From positions 4,588,001 to 4,652,000 of the forward strand of contig NZ_CP029192.1 in NCBI RefSeq assembly GCF_008642315.1: a stretch of 64,000 nt of DNA, given 5' to 3'. Shown piece after piece: positions 1-8,967 of this stretch. Every line of letters starts with the position of its first letter. The first letter of the stretch is position 1. Made by a program: the position numbers and the translations under genes. The notes beneath the pieces are model-generated. The model did not search any database, was not told where the DNA came from, and saw nothing but the letters and a program-made list of their open reading frames with translations. The stretch is from Streptomyces venezuelae (GTDB taxonomy: Bacteria > Actinomycetota > Actinomycetes > Streptomycetales > Streptomycetaceae).

Positions 1-521
1 GCGCGCACTCCCCGCGCCCGCGTCAGATAGTCGGCGAGCGCTTCGCGCAGCTCGACGCGGCCGCGCGGGTCGCCGGGCCCGAAGGCGTCGTTGGGCGCGG
101 CGTTCAGGGCCCGCCGGGCGGCAGCGAGCCAGGCCGTGCGAGGGAAGGACGCGGCGTCCGGCTGCCCCTGGCGCAGGTTGTACGCGGGCGCCTCGGGGCG
201 CGTGGGAGCGGGCTTCGGCCGCCGCGGGCGCTTGGGCGGCTTCGCACGCTCCGCCACGCGCGTCCCCGACCCCTGCCGCGCCGTCAGCCAGCCCTCGGCG
301 ACCAGTTCGGCGTAGGCGTCGGCGACCGTGTTGCGCGCGAGACCGAGGTCGGCGGCGAGGGAACGGTAGGGCGGCAGCCGGGTGCCGGGGGCGAGCCTGC
401 CCTCACGTACGGCATCCCGCAGCGCGCGAGCGAGAACGGCCCGGCGACTGCCCGGACCTGACAGATCGACATGCAGGTCACTGCCGATGCGCTCCGCCAA
501 ATTGACCCATGATTCCGGCAT
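1..521 (-). CDS. MocR/PdxR-type GntR regulator with aminotransferase-like domain (partial, N-terminal part)
   Basis: The ORF runs off the left edge of the window, so only about 173 N-terminal residues are visible. Residues ~20-90 form a GntR winged helix-turn-helix (GTRLPPYRSLAADLGLARNT, then VADAYAELVAEGWL and RQGSGTRVA). After a basic, proline-rich linker the protein continues into the start of a class I aminotransferase-like domain (NLRQGQPDAASFPRTAWL, DPRGRVELREALADYL). This architecture is typical of MocR/PdxR regulators, which bind PLP; the effector and target here are unknown. It is divergent from the AhpD-like gene with a 47-bp gap, so that gene is a likely target. The ATG at 519-521 is the only start that keeps the whole HTH. 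Confidence 0.85.
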   Translation of the reverse strand, partial: MPESWVNLAERIGSDLHVDLSGPGSRRAVLARALRDAVREGRLAPGTRLPPYRSLAADLGLARNTVADAYAELVAEGWLTARQGSGTRVAERAKPPKRPRRPKPAPTRPEAPAYNLRQGQPDAASFPRTAWLAAARRALNAAPNDAFGPGDPRGRVELREALADYLTRARGVR

Positions 522-568
522 GGAAATGCACCCTACTGGAGGTCTTTCGCACGCCTAGATTCATAGTC
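522..568. promoter_or_regulatory. Divergent promoter region between the MocR-type regulator and the AhpD-like gene
   Basis: A 47-bp gap separates the two divergent starts and must carry both promoters and any operator. It holds an AT-rich patch just before the rightward ATG, unusual for this GC-rich chromosome. No clear palindrome is visible. MocR regulators usually act on the divergent neighbour; here that is inference. Confidence 0.35.
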
Positions 569-1078
569 ATGACGAACAACACGAACACCACGCAGACCAC
601 GACCGCCGCGCAGACCACCCCCGCCCCCCGCCTCAACTTCGCCAAGGCCGCCCCGAAGGCCTTCAAGGCCCTCATCGGCTTCGACGCCGCCGCCCGCGAC
701 GGTCTGGACCCGGCCCTCGTAGAGCTCATCCAGATCCGTGCCTCGCTCCTCAACGGCTGCGCGTACTGCCTCCACATGCACACCTCCGACGCCCGCAAGG
801 CGGGCGAGGACGAGGCGCGGCTGCACATGGTCGCCGTGTGGCGCGAGGCCCGTAACTTCTTCACGGAGAAGGAGCAGGCCGCCCTCGCCCTGACCGAGTC
901 CGTCACGCTCGTGGCACAGGGCGGCATCCCGGACGACGTCTACGTAGAGGCCACTCGGCACTTCGACGAGGCGGAACTGGCCCGGGTCCTCGCCCTGATC
1001 TTCACGATCAACACCTGGAACCGCATCGCCCTGAGCACCGCGAAGGTCGCGGGCGAGGACGAGCGCGTCGCCCACTGA
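569..1078 (+). CDS. AhpD-like carboxymuconolactone decarboxylase family protein
   Basis: This 169-residue protein has the AhpD/CMD core motif, E-(x)n-C-A-Y-C-L-H-M-H, around residues 51-68, giving a CxxC-(x)-H redox centre as in alkylhydroperoxidase D. Proteins of this family reduce peroxides or act as thiol peroxidase partners; the substrate cannot be read from the sequence. A longer ORF starts at 509, but the ATG at 569 gives a normal N-terminus and leaves room for a promoter. The first ~15 residues are Thr/Asn-rich. It is probably controlled by the divergent MocR-type regulator. Confidence 0.85.
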   Translation: MTNNTNTTQTTTAAQTTPAPRLNFAKAAPKAFKALIGFDAAARDGLDPALVELIQIRASLLNGCAYCLHMHTSDARKAGEDEARLHMVAVWREARNFFTEKEQAALALTESVTLVAQGGIPDDVYVEATRHFDEAELARVLALIFTINTWNRIALSTAKVAGEDERVAH

Positions 1079-1080
1079 AA

Positions 1081-1110
1081 GGGCCGGTTCCCCTCCGGGG
1101 GAACCGGCCC
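1081..1110. terminator. Terminator hairpin between convergent genes
   Basis: A perfect 13-bp inverted repeat (1081-1093 with 1098-1110) encloses a 4-nt loop, 2 bp after the AhpD-like stop and 21 bp from the convergent pepP stop. It can serve both genes. Confidence 0.85.
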
Positions 1111-1131
1111 TTCGCCGTACAGCCTCGGATG

Positions 1132-2592
1132 TCAGCCCTTGAGCCGCGCCATCCACGCCTCGACGTCGTCGGACGTGCGCGGCAGCGCGGCCGACAGGTT
1201 CTTGTTGCCGTCGGCCGTCACGAGGATGTCGTCCTCGATGCGGACGCCGATGCCGCGGTACTCCTCGGGCACGGTGAGGTCGTCCGCCTGGAAGTACAGA
1301 CCGGGCTCGACCGTCAGGCACATGCCGGGCTCCAGCGTGCCGTCCACGTACGTCTCGGTGCGCGCGACGGCGCAGTCGTGGACGTCCATGCCGAGCATGT
1401 GACCGGTGCCGTGCAGCGTCCAGCGGCGCTGCAGACCCAGCTCGAGGACGCGCTCGACGGGGCCCTCGACGATGCCCCACTCGACCAGCTTCTCGGCGAG
1501 CACGCGCTGCGACGCGTCGTGGAAGTCGCGGAACTTGCCGCCCGGCTGCACCGCCGCGATGCCGGCCTCCTGGGCCTCGTACACGGCGTCGTAGATCTTC
1601 TTCTGGAGCGCGTCGAAGCGGCCGTTGATCGGCAGCGTGCGCGTGACGTCCGCGGTGTAATACGAGTGCGTCTCCACGCCGGCGTCGAGCAGGAGCAGCT
1701 CGCCGGAGCGGACGGCGCCGTCGTTGCGCACCCAGTGCAGGGTGGTGGCGTGCGGGCCCGCGGCGCAGATCGAGCCGTAGCCGATGTCGTTGCCCTCGAC
1801 GCGGGCGCGCAGGAAGAACGTTCCCTCGATGTAGCGCTCGCTGGTGGCCTCGGCCTTGTCGAGGACCTTCACGACGTCCTCGAAGCCGCGGACGGTGGAG
1901 TCGACGGCCTTCTGGAGCTCGCCGATCTCGAAGTCGTCCTTGATGAGGCGGGCCTCGGAGAGGAAGACCCGCAGCTCCTCGTCGCGCTCGGCGGTGACCT
2001 TGTCGGTCAGGGCCGCCTCGATGCCGGCGTCGTAGCCACGCACGACACGGACGGGGCCGGTGGCCTCGCTCAGCTTGCCGGTCAGCTCGCGCACGTCGGA
2101 CGCGGGGATGCCGTAGAGCTTCCCGGCCTCGGTGAGGGAGTGGCGGCGGCCGACCCAGAGCTCGCCCTGGCCGTCCAGCCAGAACTCGCCGTTCTCGCGG
2201 TTCGAGCGCGGCAGCAGGTAGATCGTGGCCTTGTGCCCGTCGGAGACCGGCTCCATGACGAGGACGCCGTCCTCGGTCTGGTTGCCGGTGAGGTAGGCGT
2301 ACTCGACGGAGGCGCGGAAGGCGTACTCGGTGTCGTTCGAGCGGGTCTTCAGGTTCCCCGCGGGGATCACCAGACGCTCGCCCGGGAAGCGCGCGGAGAG
2401 CGCCGCGCGGCGGGCGGCGGTGTTCTCGGCCTGCGCGACCGGCTGCAGGTCGTGCAGCTCCGTGTCGGCCCAGCCGGACTTCATGCTTTCGGCGAGCTCG
2501 TCGGAAACGCCCGGGTACAGGCCGTTCTTGCGCTGCTTGATCGGCTCTTCTTCGGTCTCTTCCGGGGTCGCCGGGTTGAGCGCCTCCGACAC
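1132..2592 (-). CDS. pepP: Xaa-Pro aminopeptidase (aminopeptidase P)
   Basis: This 486-residue metalloprotease removes N-terminal residues preceding proline. The N-terminal creatinase-like domain covers residues ~60-210 and the pita-bread catalytic domain the rest. Metal and active-site segments are visible: LLLDAGVETHSYYTADVTRT (two Asp ligands), HGTGHMLGMDVHDC (His), EPGMCLTVEPGLY (Glu) and GIGVRIEDDILVT (Glu). The longer reading frame extends to 2724, but a GTG at 2592 preceded by AGGAGG and a 6-nt gap is clearly the start. Length fits the family. It converges on the AhpD-like gene. Confidence 0.93.
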   Translation of the reverse strand: MSEALNPATPEETEEEPIKQRKNGLYPGVSDELAESMKSGWADTELHDLQPVAQAENTAARRAALSARFPGERLVIPAGNLKTRSNDTEYAFRASVEYAYLTGNQTEDGVLVMEPVSDGHKATIYLLPRSNRENGEFWLDGQGELWVGRRHSLTEAGKLYGIPASDVRELTGKLSEATGPVRVVRGYDAGIEAALTDKVTAERDEELRVFLSEARLIKDDFEIGELQKAVDSTVRGFEDVVKVLDKAEATSERYIEGTFFLRARVEGNDIGYGSICAAGPHATTLHWVRNDGAVRSGELLLLDAGVETHSYYTADVTRTLPINGRFDALQKKIYDAVYEAQEAGIAAVQPGGKFRDFHDASQRVLAEKLVEWGIVEGPVERVLELGLQRRWTLHGTGHMLGMDVHDCAVARTETYVDGTLEPGMCLTVEPGLYFQADDLTVPEEYRGIGVRIEDDILVTADGNKNLSAALPRTSDDVEAWMARLKG

Positions 2593-2727
2593 GATCTGCC
2601 TCCTATGTACGACACTGGGCCACCCTCCATCGTACGGGCGTACGGAAGGGGTCCCAGGGCCGGAAGGCCACTTACACAGCGTGCCCGGAGCCTCACCGGG
2701 AAGCCTCCACGCGCGCGTGGACACGCA

Positions 2728-4281
2728 TCACTCGAAACGTGCCGCCAGGAGCACGACGTCCTCGTCGCTGTCCGCGACGTCGAGCCCGTCGGGCAGGACG
2801 GTGTGCAGCACGTGGTCGGCGATCGCCCCGGGGTCGTCCCTGATGCCCTTGGGGACGCTCGCCGCCGCCGCGTGCAGCCGCGCGAAGGCCCGGTCCATCG
2901 GGTCGCCCGTGCGGTGCAGGAGACCGTCGGTGTAGAGAAGCACCGTTTCTCCGGGCTCCGGGGAGATTTCCACGCTCGGCGCCTCCCAGCAGGCGAGCAT
3001 GCCGAGTGGCGCGGACAGGGAGGTCTCCACGTACTCCGTGCGCCGCTCCCCGATGATCAGCGGCGGGCTGTGCCCGGCACCGGCGAGGACGATCTTGCGC
3101 AGGGCGGGCTCGCAGTACGCGAAGAGTGCCGTCGCCGACCGCGCGGGCTCGGTCAGCCGCAGCAGCAGCTCCAGGTCGGAGAGGACGGCCACGGGGTCCT
3201 CGCCCTCCATCACCGCGTACGCCCGCAGGGACGCGCGCAGACGCCCCATCGCGGCCACGGCGCTCGGGCCCGACCCGGTGACGGAGCCGACCGCGAGGCC
3301 GAGCGCGGCGTCGGGCAGCGGCAGCGCGTCGTGCCAGTCGCCGCCGCCGCGCGGCCCGGTGCGGTGCCGGGCGGCGAGCTGCACCCCGGCGACCCGCGGC
3401 AGCCGCGAGGGCATGAGCTCCTCGCGGAGGGTGGCCTCGGTCGTGCGGGCGCGGTCCAGGACGAGCAGCCGCGCCACGTGCTCGGACGCCTGGCGTGCGT
3501 AGAGCCCCACGAGGTGGCGTCGGCGCGCGTCCGGTTCGGCGGGCTCGTCGTACAGCCAGACGGCGGCGCCGATCCGGCCTGCCGTCTCGGTGGCCAGGGG
3601 CAGTGCGTAGCTCGCCGCGTAGCCGAGGACGGCGGCGACTTCGCGGTGGCGGGGGTCGAGGCCCTCGTCGGCGAGGAGGTCTGGCTGGGCGATCTCGTCC
3701 GGCACGGTGCCGGGTCTGCCCTCGGCGGCGTCCAGGAGCCTGCCGTACGAGGTGGCGCGGCGCGGCACCGTCTCGATGTGCCCGAGGTCCGCGCGGTCGA
3801 GTCCCAGGCCGATCGTGGTCTCGGGGCCGAGTCCGTCGGCCGGTTCGATGACGACGAGGCCGCGCCGGGCGCCCACGAGGGCCGCTCCGGCGCGCAGGAG
3901 CTCGCGCAGTGCCTCGTCGAGGGCGGCCGTGCGGGCGAGCCGCTCGGTGAGTTCGTGCAGCGTGGTGAGATCGGAGACCCAGCCCGCGAGCCGGTCCTGG
4001 ATCAGGGCTCCGGGGGCGCTGGGTACGGGAGTGCCCTCCGCGCGTGGCGCGGCGGGTGTGGTCGGCGCGATGGGCGCGACAGTGTGTGCCGGTGGCGGAA
4101 CTGTGGAATCGATTCCGGCCACTTTCGGAAGGTGCGGGGCGTTCATGGCTGACGGCTTTCCGGCCGGTGCGTAATGCTCAAAAGCATCGCAAACCCCCAT
4201 GTCGTTATGCGCCGCTAGCAATGTCTCCAGATGTACACGCACTGGTGAGGGGATGTCCAGCATTGTCCTGCCGGGATTCAT
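2728..4281 (-). CDS. GAF domain and PP2C (SpoIIE-type) serine phosphatase
   Basis: This protein of up to 517 residues likely dephosphorylates a serine-phosphorylated anti-anti-sigma factor in a partner-switching system. Residues ~90-275 hold an Ala/Pro-rich linker and a GAF-type sensor domain. The C-terminal ~220 residues are the PP2C/SpoIIE phosphatase, with GGGDWHD in place of the usual GGDWYD metal motif, then GAGHSPPL and LLYTDGLLHR. The middle Asp motif reads AVGSVTGSGPSA, where VGDVxGxG is usual, so one metal-binding Asp appears replaced by Ser and activity may be changed. An ATG at 4263 is an alternative start. No dedicated anti-sigma partner lies beside it. Confidence 0.85.
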   Translation of the reverse strand: MNPGRTMLDIPSPVRVHLETLLAAHNDMGVCDAFEHYAPAGKPSAMNAPHLPKVAGIDSTVPPPAHTVAPIAPTTPAAPRAEGTPVPSAPGALIQDRLAGWVSDLTTLHELTERLARTAALDEALRELLRAGAALVGARRGLVVIEPADGLGPETTIGLGLDRADLGHIETVPRRATSYGRLLDAAEGRPGTVPDEIAQPDLLADEGLDPRHREVAAVLGYAASYALPLATETAGRIGAAVWLYDEPAEPDARRRHLVGLYARQASEHVARLLVLDRARTTEATLREELMPSRLPRVAGVQLAARHRTGPRGGGDWHDALPLPDAALGLAVGSVTGSGPSAVAAMGRLRASLRAYAVMEGEDPVAVLSDLELLLRLTEPARSATALFAYCEPALRKIVLAGAGHSPPLIIGERRTEYVETSLSAPLGMLACWEAPSVEISPEPGETVLLYTDGLLHRTGDPMDRAFARLHAAAASVPKGIRDDPGAIADHVLHTVLPDGLDVADSDEDVVLLAARFE

Positions 4282-4716
4282 GGTGTTCGGGGGAATTCCG
4301 TGAACTGTAAAAGATCTTGGAAAGTTGGCTGAAAACAGCGCCGGGTTAGGGCATATTAGGGTCGACTGACGTTGTTCGGTAAAGCGTTGCAGTGGTCGCG
4401 CTGGGTACGTACTCAGTGATGGCCAGGGGCAGTTGGGATCGATCCGGAACCTGTCGAAGGACCCGGGCGTCCTAACTCACGACGACCGTGCCCCATCCTC
4501 CCGTGGCGGAGGCGGCAAGCAATATCGCGGGACGGCAAACGCCAGGCGCCGCCACCCCACGCCACGTCAACGCTCGGTTCAGAGTGGTTCCCCATGCCGC
4601 AGGCTGGGTGCAGATGTGCCAGCTCGTACGTACAGCGAAGTGATCCACACATGGTGTGATGTGGCCCGCAGTCTCCCCGGCTAACGCCGGCGTGCAACGG
4701 AAAGGAACGAGCGCTC
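4282..4716. other. Intergenic region without a convincing gene; short palindrome
   Basis: This 435-bp divergent spacer has no frame with coding bias. AT-richer stretches near 4300-4370 probably hold the leftward promoter. A CACAC-ATG-GTGTG palindrome at 4646-4658, about 60 bp before the next start, is a possible operator. GGAAAGGAACG before 4717 is the ribosome binding site of the next gene. Confidence 0.5.
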
Positions 4717-5394
4717 ATGCGCGAGATCCTCGGAAGGCGACGCAGGCTCCTGTCCTGGCGAATCGGAAGGAAGCCCGGCCGGAGCGCCGGACAGCTCGGC
4801 GCGGCTCTGACCTTCGCGACCGCATGGCGGTGGCCCGTACTGCCAGGAGTCGGTCTCGACCGGCGTGACGGCACCCGGTGCGCCTGCCCCGACCTCGACT
4901 GCGCGGTACCGGGCGCGCACCCCCTCGACCCCGGCCTCCTCGCCGCCACCACCGACGAGCGGATGGTCCGCTGGTGGTGGACCAACCGACCCGGCGCGCC
5001 CATCGTCCTCGCCACCGGAGACCGCGCCCCGTGCGCCGTCAGCCTCCCCGCGGAAGCCGGCGCGCGCGCCCTCGCCGCGCTCGACGAGGCGGGCATCAGG
5101 CTCGGCCCGGTGGTCGCCACCGACGCCAGACTCCACATCCTCGTCGCGCCGTACTCGCTGGCCCAGTTGGGCGAGCTCCTCTACGCCAAGGACTACGTCC
5201 CGGGATCCCTCCGCTTCCACGGCGAGGGTGGCTACATCGCCTTGCCGCCCTCCGTGACCGGACAGGGTCAGGTCAGCTGGGAGCGCGCGCCGCTGCCCGG
5301 ATCGGCCGCCCCCTGGGTGCCGGACGTCGAGGCGGTCGTGGACGCCGTCGTCGACGCCCTCACTCGTACGGGTGTGAGCGCGCCCGAGTTGTAG
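4717..5394 (+). CDS. Solo primase/polymerase (prim-pol) N-terminal domain protein
   Basis: This 225-residue protein resembles the bifunctional DNA primase/polymerase N-terminal domain found in plasmid and phage replication proteins, here without a helicase part. Visible features are a Cys/Asp-rich segment CACPDLDC near residue 55, the WWTNRPGAPI segment typical of these proteins, and the end motif GGYIALPPS. The usual metal motif DxD is not clear (APCAVSLPAE sits at that place), so enzymatic activity is doubtful. Solo copies are common on Streptomyces chromosomes. Role unknown. The start is fixed by GGAAAGGAACG upstream. Confidence 0.75.
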   Translation: MREILGRRRRLLSWRIGRKPGRSAGQLGAALTFATAWRWPVLPGVGLDRRDGTRCACPDLDCAVPGAHPLDPGLLAATTDERMVRWWWTNRPGAPIVLATGDRAPCAVSLPAEAGARALAALDEAGIRLGPVVATDARLHILVAPYSLAQLGELLYAKDYVPGSLRFHGEGGYIALPPSVTGQGQVSWERAPLPGSAAPWVPDVEAVVDAVVDALTRTGVSAPEL

Positions 5395-5449
5395 GGGAAT
5401 TGGGCGCGCGGCGAGCTGACCGCGCGCCCGCTGTCGTTATCTTCGGTCC

Positions 5450-5953
5450 ATGCAACCCCGCCTGATCATGCTCTTGGGCGTCGCGGCCGTCACGGTTCTC
5501 CTGCCGCTCGCCGGGGCGTCCGCGGGGCCCGTGGGCGACGGTGACGCGAAGTCGCCCCTCCCCACCCCCTCGGCAGCTCCTTCGAACACCCCTGCGGAGC
5601 CGCGCGCGGACACCGCGTCCCGGTGCGGCCCCGAACTCTCCTCGCCCGACGGCATCGAGGCCCAGACCTGTGTGCTCACCCTGGGCCGCGACACCTGGGC
5701 GCGGACCTATTACCGCAACGCCACCGGCGACGAGCTGACCGCCGTCCTGACCCTGATGGGCCCCGGCGGACGCACCGTGCAGATGCACTGCGAGGTGGAG
5801 GCGGGGGACGAACCGGCGGCGTGCGAGACCCCGCGCGAGCGGTCGGCGGGCGACGCGGCGGCGTACTCGGCGGTGGCGGAGTACGCGGCGGGCGAGACGG
5901 CCGGACTGCTGCTGCGTTCGGGCAGCAACTCGGCGCCCTCGCAGGACAGTTGA
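5450..5953 (+). CDS. Small secreted protein of unknown function
   Basis: The 167-residue product begins with a signal peptide (MQPRLIMLLGVAAVTVLLPL, likely cleaved after ASA near residue 24). A Pro/Thr/Ser-rich linker follows, then a compact domain with four cysteines (RCGPEL, AQTCVL, QMHCEV, AACETP) that could form two disulfides outside the cell. I do not recognise the family. It follows the prim-pol gene in the same direction after 55 bp and ends at a strong terminator. Confidence 0.7.
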   Translation: MQPRLIMLLGVAAVTVLLPLAGASAGPVGDGDAKSPLPTPSAAPSNTPAEPRADTASRCGPELSSPDGIEAQTCVLTLGRDTWARTYYRNATGDELTAVLTLMGPGGRTVQMHCEVEAGDEPAACETPRERSAGDAAAYSAVAEYAAGETAGLLLRSGSNSAPSQDS

Positions 5954-5982
5954 GCCTTCGACCGGTCCCCGGACATGCAAGG

Positions 5983-6022
5983 GCCCGGTTGCTGGCGACG
6001 GGGGATGCACCAGCAACCGGGC
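5983..6022 (+). terminator. Terminator hairpin after the small secreted protein
   Basis: A perfect 13-bp stem (5983-5995 with 6010-6022) encloses a 14-nt loop, 30 bp after the stop codon. Confidence 0.75.
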
Positions 6023-6136
6023 TACCTGAACGGTAACAAGAGATCGGCTCTTGGCAAATTCGATCCCAGTTATCCGGACAGGGATTTACTTACCGCTACC
6101 GGGAGTTGTGACTGGAGTCACCGATTCCGTTCGCAG

Positions 6137-6170
6137 CCGTACCGACTGACCGGTGCGTCAGTCGGTACGG
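6137..6170 (-). terminator. Terminator hairpin for the DUF5926 gene
   Basis: A perfect 14-bp inverted repeat (6137-6150 with 6157-6170) with a 6-nt loop lies 26 bp beyond the leftward gene's stop at 6196. Confidence 0.8.
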
Positions 6171-6195
6171 GACGGCACGCGCGAGGGCGGCGGGG

Positions 6196-7185
6196 TCAGC
6201 TGAGCGTGACCTGGCGGTTGGTGAGGCCACCGCGCGCCCGGCGCTCGTCCGCGGTCAGCGGGGTCTGCGAGGCGAGTGCCGCCGCGAGCCGCTCGGCGAA
6301 CTCCGCCGCGGGCTTCTCGACATCGGCCGCCGAGACACCGGTCGGCAGGTCCCACACCGGGACGGTCAGACCGTGCGCACGGAAGGAACCGACCAGCCGG
6401 GTGCCCTCGCCGAGACTCGACGTACCGGCCGCGTGCAGCCGGGCCAGCGCGTCGAGGAGCTGCTCCTCGGGGTGCGGCATGACCCAGCGCAGGTGGTTCT
6501 TGTCCGGCGTCTCGCACCAGTACGCGGCGTCCACGCCGGTCAGCTTCACCGTCGGAATGGCGGCGTCGTTCGCCCGTTCGAGGGATGCGGACACCTCGGG
6601 CGTGGCGTTCTCCGCGTCCGGCACCCAGAACTCGAAGCCCGAGTGCACAACCGGCTCGAAACGGCCCTCCGGGTCGATCAGGTCCTGCAGCCGCGGTCCT
6701 TCGGCCGGGGCGCGGCGGCCCTTCACCGGCGTACCCGGCTCGGCCTCCAGCGCGCGCTGCAGGGTGTCGGCCAGGTCGCGGCTGATGTCGCCGGACGCGG
6801 TGTCGTTCTGGAGACCGAGCAGGACCGAACCGTCGTCGCGGCGCAGCGCGGGCCAGGCCATGGGCAGCACGGTGGCGAGGGACACCGACGGAATGCCGTC
6901 CGGCAGCTTGTCCTTGAGGGTCAGCTCGACCGTGGCGGCGGGCACCAGCTCGCGCAGCGCGATCCAGTCGCACTCGCCGGGCAGACCCTCGAAGGGGCGC
7001 TGCACCAGTTCGGTCACCGCGTGCGCGGCGGCCCGGCCGTGACACGCCTTGTAGCGCCGGCCCGAGCCGCAGGGGCAGGGTTCACGGGCGCCGACGACCG
7101 GATAGTTCTCCGCGCCGCCGGTGCGGGCTCCGTCCTTGACCTGCGACTGCTGCTTGCCCTTGGTCTGAGGGCGCTTCTTGGCCAT
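6196..7185 (-). CDS. DUF5926-type protein with an N-terminal SEC-C zinc motif
   Basis: The 329-residue protein starts with a basic Lys/Gln-rich tail, followed by the SEC-C metal-binding motif CPCGSGRRYKACHG at residues ~36-49. SEC-C motifs bind zinc and often mediate contacts with the ribosome or other proteins. The remaining ~280 residues match, from memory, the actinobacterial DUF5926 family, whose function is unknown. The ATG at 7185 is preceded by GGGAGA; a longer frame upstream is the shadow of the neighbouring gene. It is likely cytoplasmic. Confidence 0.8.
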   Translation of the reverse strand: MAKKRPQTKGKQQSQVKDGARTGGAENYPVVGAREPCPCGSGRRYKACHGRAAAHAVTELVQRPFEGLPGECDWIALRELVPAATVELTLKDKLPDGIPSVSLATVLPMAWPALRRDDGSVLLGLQNDTASGDISRDLADTLQRALEAEPGTPVKGRRAPAEGPRLQDLIDPEGRFEPVVHSGFEFWVPDAENATPEVSASLERANDAAIPTVKLTGVDAAYWCETPDKNHLRWVMPHPEEQLLDALARLHAAGTSSLGEGTRLVGSFRAHGLTVPVWDLPTGVSAADVEKPAAEFAERLAAALASQTPLTADERRARGGLTNRQVTLS

Positions 7186-7253
7186 CTGGGTGTCTCCCGG
7201 CTGCGGCTCTGTTGCACTCTTCCGTACGGGCGCGAGCCTAGCCGTTCGCGGAT

Positions 7254-7784
7254 TCAGTCCAGATCGTCGAAGGGGTCCACGAAGGCGAGCTCGGATATCG
7301 CGGCCGCCGACGGGGCGGCGACGCGCGTAGCGAAATCCTCGTGATGGTGCCCTCCTTGCACGACGGCCCACACGGTGACCTCGCCGTGCACGTCGTCGCG
7401 CACGCCCCAGGCGTCGGAGAGCGCCGTGATGATGTTGAGCCCCCGGCCGCCGTGCGCCGTGACCGACGGAGTGGCCGGCACCGGGCGGGTCGGGCCGCCG
7501 CCGTCCGTCACCTCGACCGTCAGCCGGCCCGTCTTGTCGACGTGCCACGCCACGCGCACGTCGCCGTCTCCGACCATTCCTCGGCCCAGTGGCCTGCCGT
7601 GCCGGCAGGCGTTGCTGAGCAGTTCCGACAGGATCAGAACGGCGTCGTCGACGACCGACTCGGACACCCCGCTCATGCGCAGCTGATTGCGCATGTGGTG
7701 CCTTGCTTCCCCCACGCCCGCAGGGCCATGGGGAACGGCCATGCTCGACGACGTGGGCACCTCCCGTGCCACCACCAACGCCAC
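7254..7784 (-). CDS. ATP-binding anti-sigma-factor-like protein (HATPase_c)
   Basis: This 176-residue protein has the GHKL ATPase fold used by RsbW/SpoIIAB-like anti-sigma kinases. The N box is ELLSNACRHG (residues ~47-56), followed by a D-x-G-x-G-like VEVTDGGGP and a G2 box HGGRGLNII. Such proteins are numerous in Streptomyces and bind sigma factors or anti-anti-sigma factors. The reading frame extends to 8042, but a GTG at 7784 preceded by AAGGAGG gives a normal-length protein. No partner gene is adjacent. Confidence 0.8.
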   Translation of the reverse strand: MALVVAREVPTSSSMAVPHGPAGVGEARHHMRNQLRMSGVSESVVDDAVLILSELLSNACRHGRPLGRGMVGDGDVRVAWHVDKTGRLTVEVTDGGGPTRPVPATPSVTAHGGRGLNIITALSDAWGVRDDVHGEVTVWAVVQGGHHHEDFATRVAAPSAAAISELAFVDPFDDLD

Positions 7785-7924
7785 CCCCGAGACCTCCTTC
7801 GCCCCACGCCACGGTGTGGATGCCCCATTGGACTGGACCGGAAACCGGCCAAACCACGTCCGGTGACGCACTCGTGACGATCGAATACGGACCGAACGCG
7901 CCGGTGCACTCCCTGTAACCGGAG

Positions 7925-8773
7925 TTAATGGAGTCCCAGTTGGTTCAGCTGTGACAGAACCTGCTTGGGGCGGTTGGTGATGATCGCGTCGACGCCCAGT
8001 TCCGCACAGAGTTCGACGTCCTCCGGCTCGTTCACCGTCCATACGTGAACCTGGTGCCCCGCACGCTTCAGCTTCGCGACGTACGAAGGGTGGCTGCGCA
8101 GGATCCGCATGGCCGGACCAGCGATGCGTACTCCCTCGGGGAGGCGCCCGTCACGGTGGCGCGGCGACACGAACTGCATCAGGTAGACGGTCGGCAGCGT
8201 CGGAGAAGCGGCCCGGACGCGGTGCAGCGAACGTGCCGAGAAGCTCATGACACGTACCGGCGAAGGGCCTTCCGCGGGCGGCGCGTCCAGGCCGAACCGC
8301 TTCAGCAGCAGAAGCAGGCGCTCCTCCACCTGGCCCGCCCAACGGGTGGGGTGTTTGGTCTCGATCGCGAGCCGTACGCGGCGGCCCGAAGCGTTACTTT
8401 CGGCCACGAGCTCCAGGAGGCGCTCCAGGGTCAGGACGGAGGTGTCCGCACCCGTGGCCTCACCCGTCGCGGAGGCCCAGTCGGGGTCCTCCTCCGCCTC
8501 TCCGTGGTGCTTCTTCCAGGAGCCGAAGTCCAGGGCGGCCAGATCGGCCAGTTCGAGGGCGGAGACGGCGCCGCGGCCGTTCGACGTACGGTTGACGCGC
8601 CGGTCGTGGACACAGACGAGGTGGCCGTCGGCGGTGAGCCGTACGTCGCATTCGAGGGCGTCGGCACCGTCCTCGACCGCTTTCCTGTAGGCGGCCAGCG
8701 TGTGTTCGGGAGCGTCCTCGGAGGCTCCGCGGTGGGCGACGACCTGAATCTGGTGCTGTCGTGCGAGGGTCAC
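7925..8773 (-). CDS. Glycerophosphodiester phosphodiesterase
   Basis: The 282-residue protein has the GDPD TIM-barrel motifs: AHRGASEDAPEHTLAAY near the N-terminus (catalytic His and metal Glu), ECDVRLTADGHLVCVHD (metal and catalytic residues) and a C-terminal VHVWTVNEPED. It hydrolyses glycerophosphodiesters to glycerol 3-phosphate and an alcohol. There is no signal peptide, so it acts in the cytoplasm. It starts with GTG at 8771-8773. It stands alone, divergent from the HtrA-like gene. Confidence 0.9.
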   Translation of the reverse strand: MTLARQHQIQVVAHRGASEDAPEHTLAAYRKAVEDGADALECDVRLTADGHLVCVHDRRVNRTSNGRGAVSALELADLAALDFGSWKKHHGEAEEDPDWASATGEATGADTSVLTLERLLELVAESNASGRRVRLAIETKHPTRWAGQVEERLLLLLKRFGLDAPPAEGPSPVRVMSFSARSLHRVRAASPTLPTVYLMQFVSPRHRDGRLPEGVRIAGPAMRILRSHPSYVAKLKRAGHQVHVWTVNEPEDVELCAELGVDAIITNRPKQVLSQLNQLGLH

Positions 8774-8967
8774 CGCGTCATGGTGCCATCACGGGGTACC
8801 CGGAGGCTCGCCGGGCGAGGCCCTCCCGGAGCGCCGGACACACAGGATCGGCTTATGGTGCCCTGACAGCCCATGGGAAAAGCTGACTGCAGACAACTGC
8901 ACAGTCGGCACCGCCAGGCCGTGACCGAGAACGCACGTAACGACAGCATGGACCGAGGAGAAGAGCT

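Noticed and set aside
1129..4152. A 1007-codon rightward ORF
   Set aside because: It is the opposite-strand shadow of pepP and the PP2C gene; both real genes have clear motifs and starts.
4433..4716. Small ORFs before the prim-pol gene
   Set aside because: They lack ribosome binding sites and Streptomyces third-position bias.
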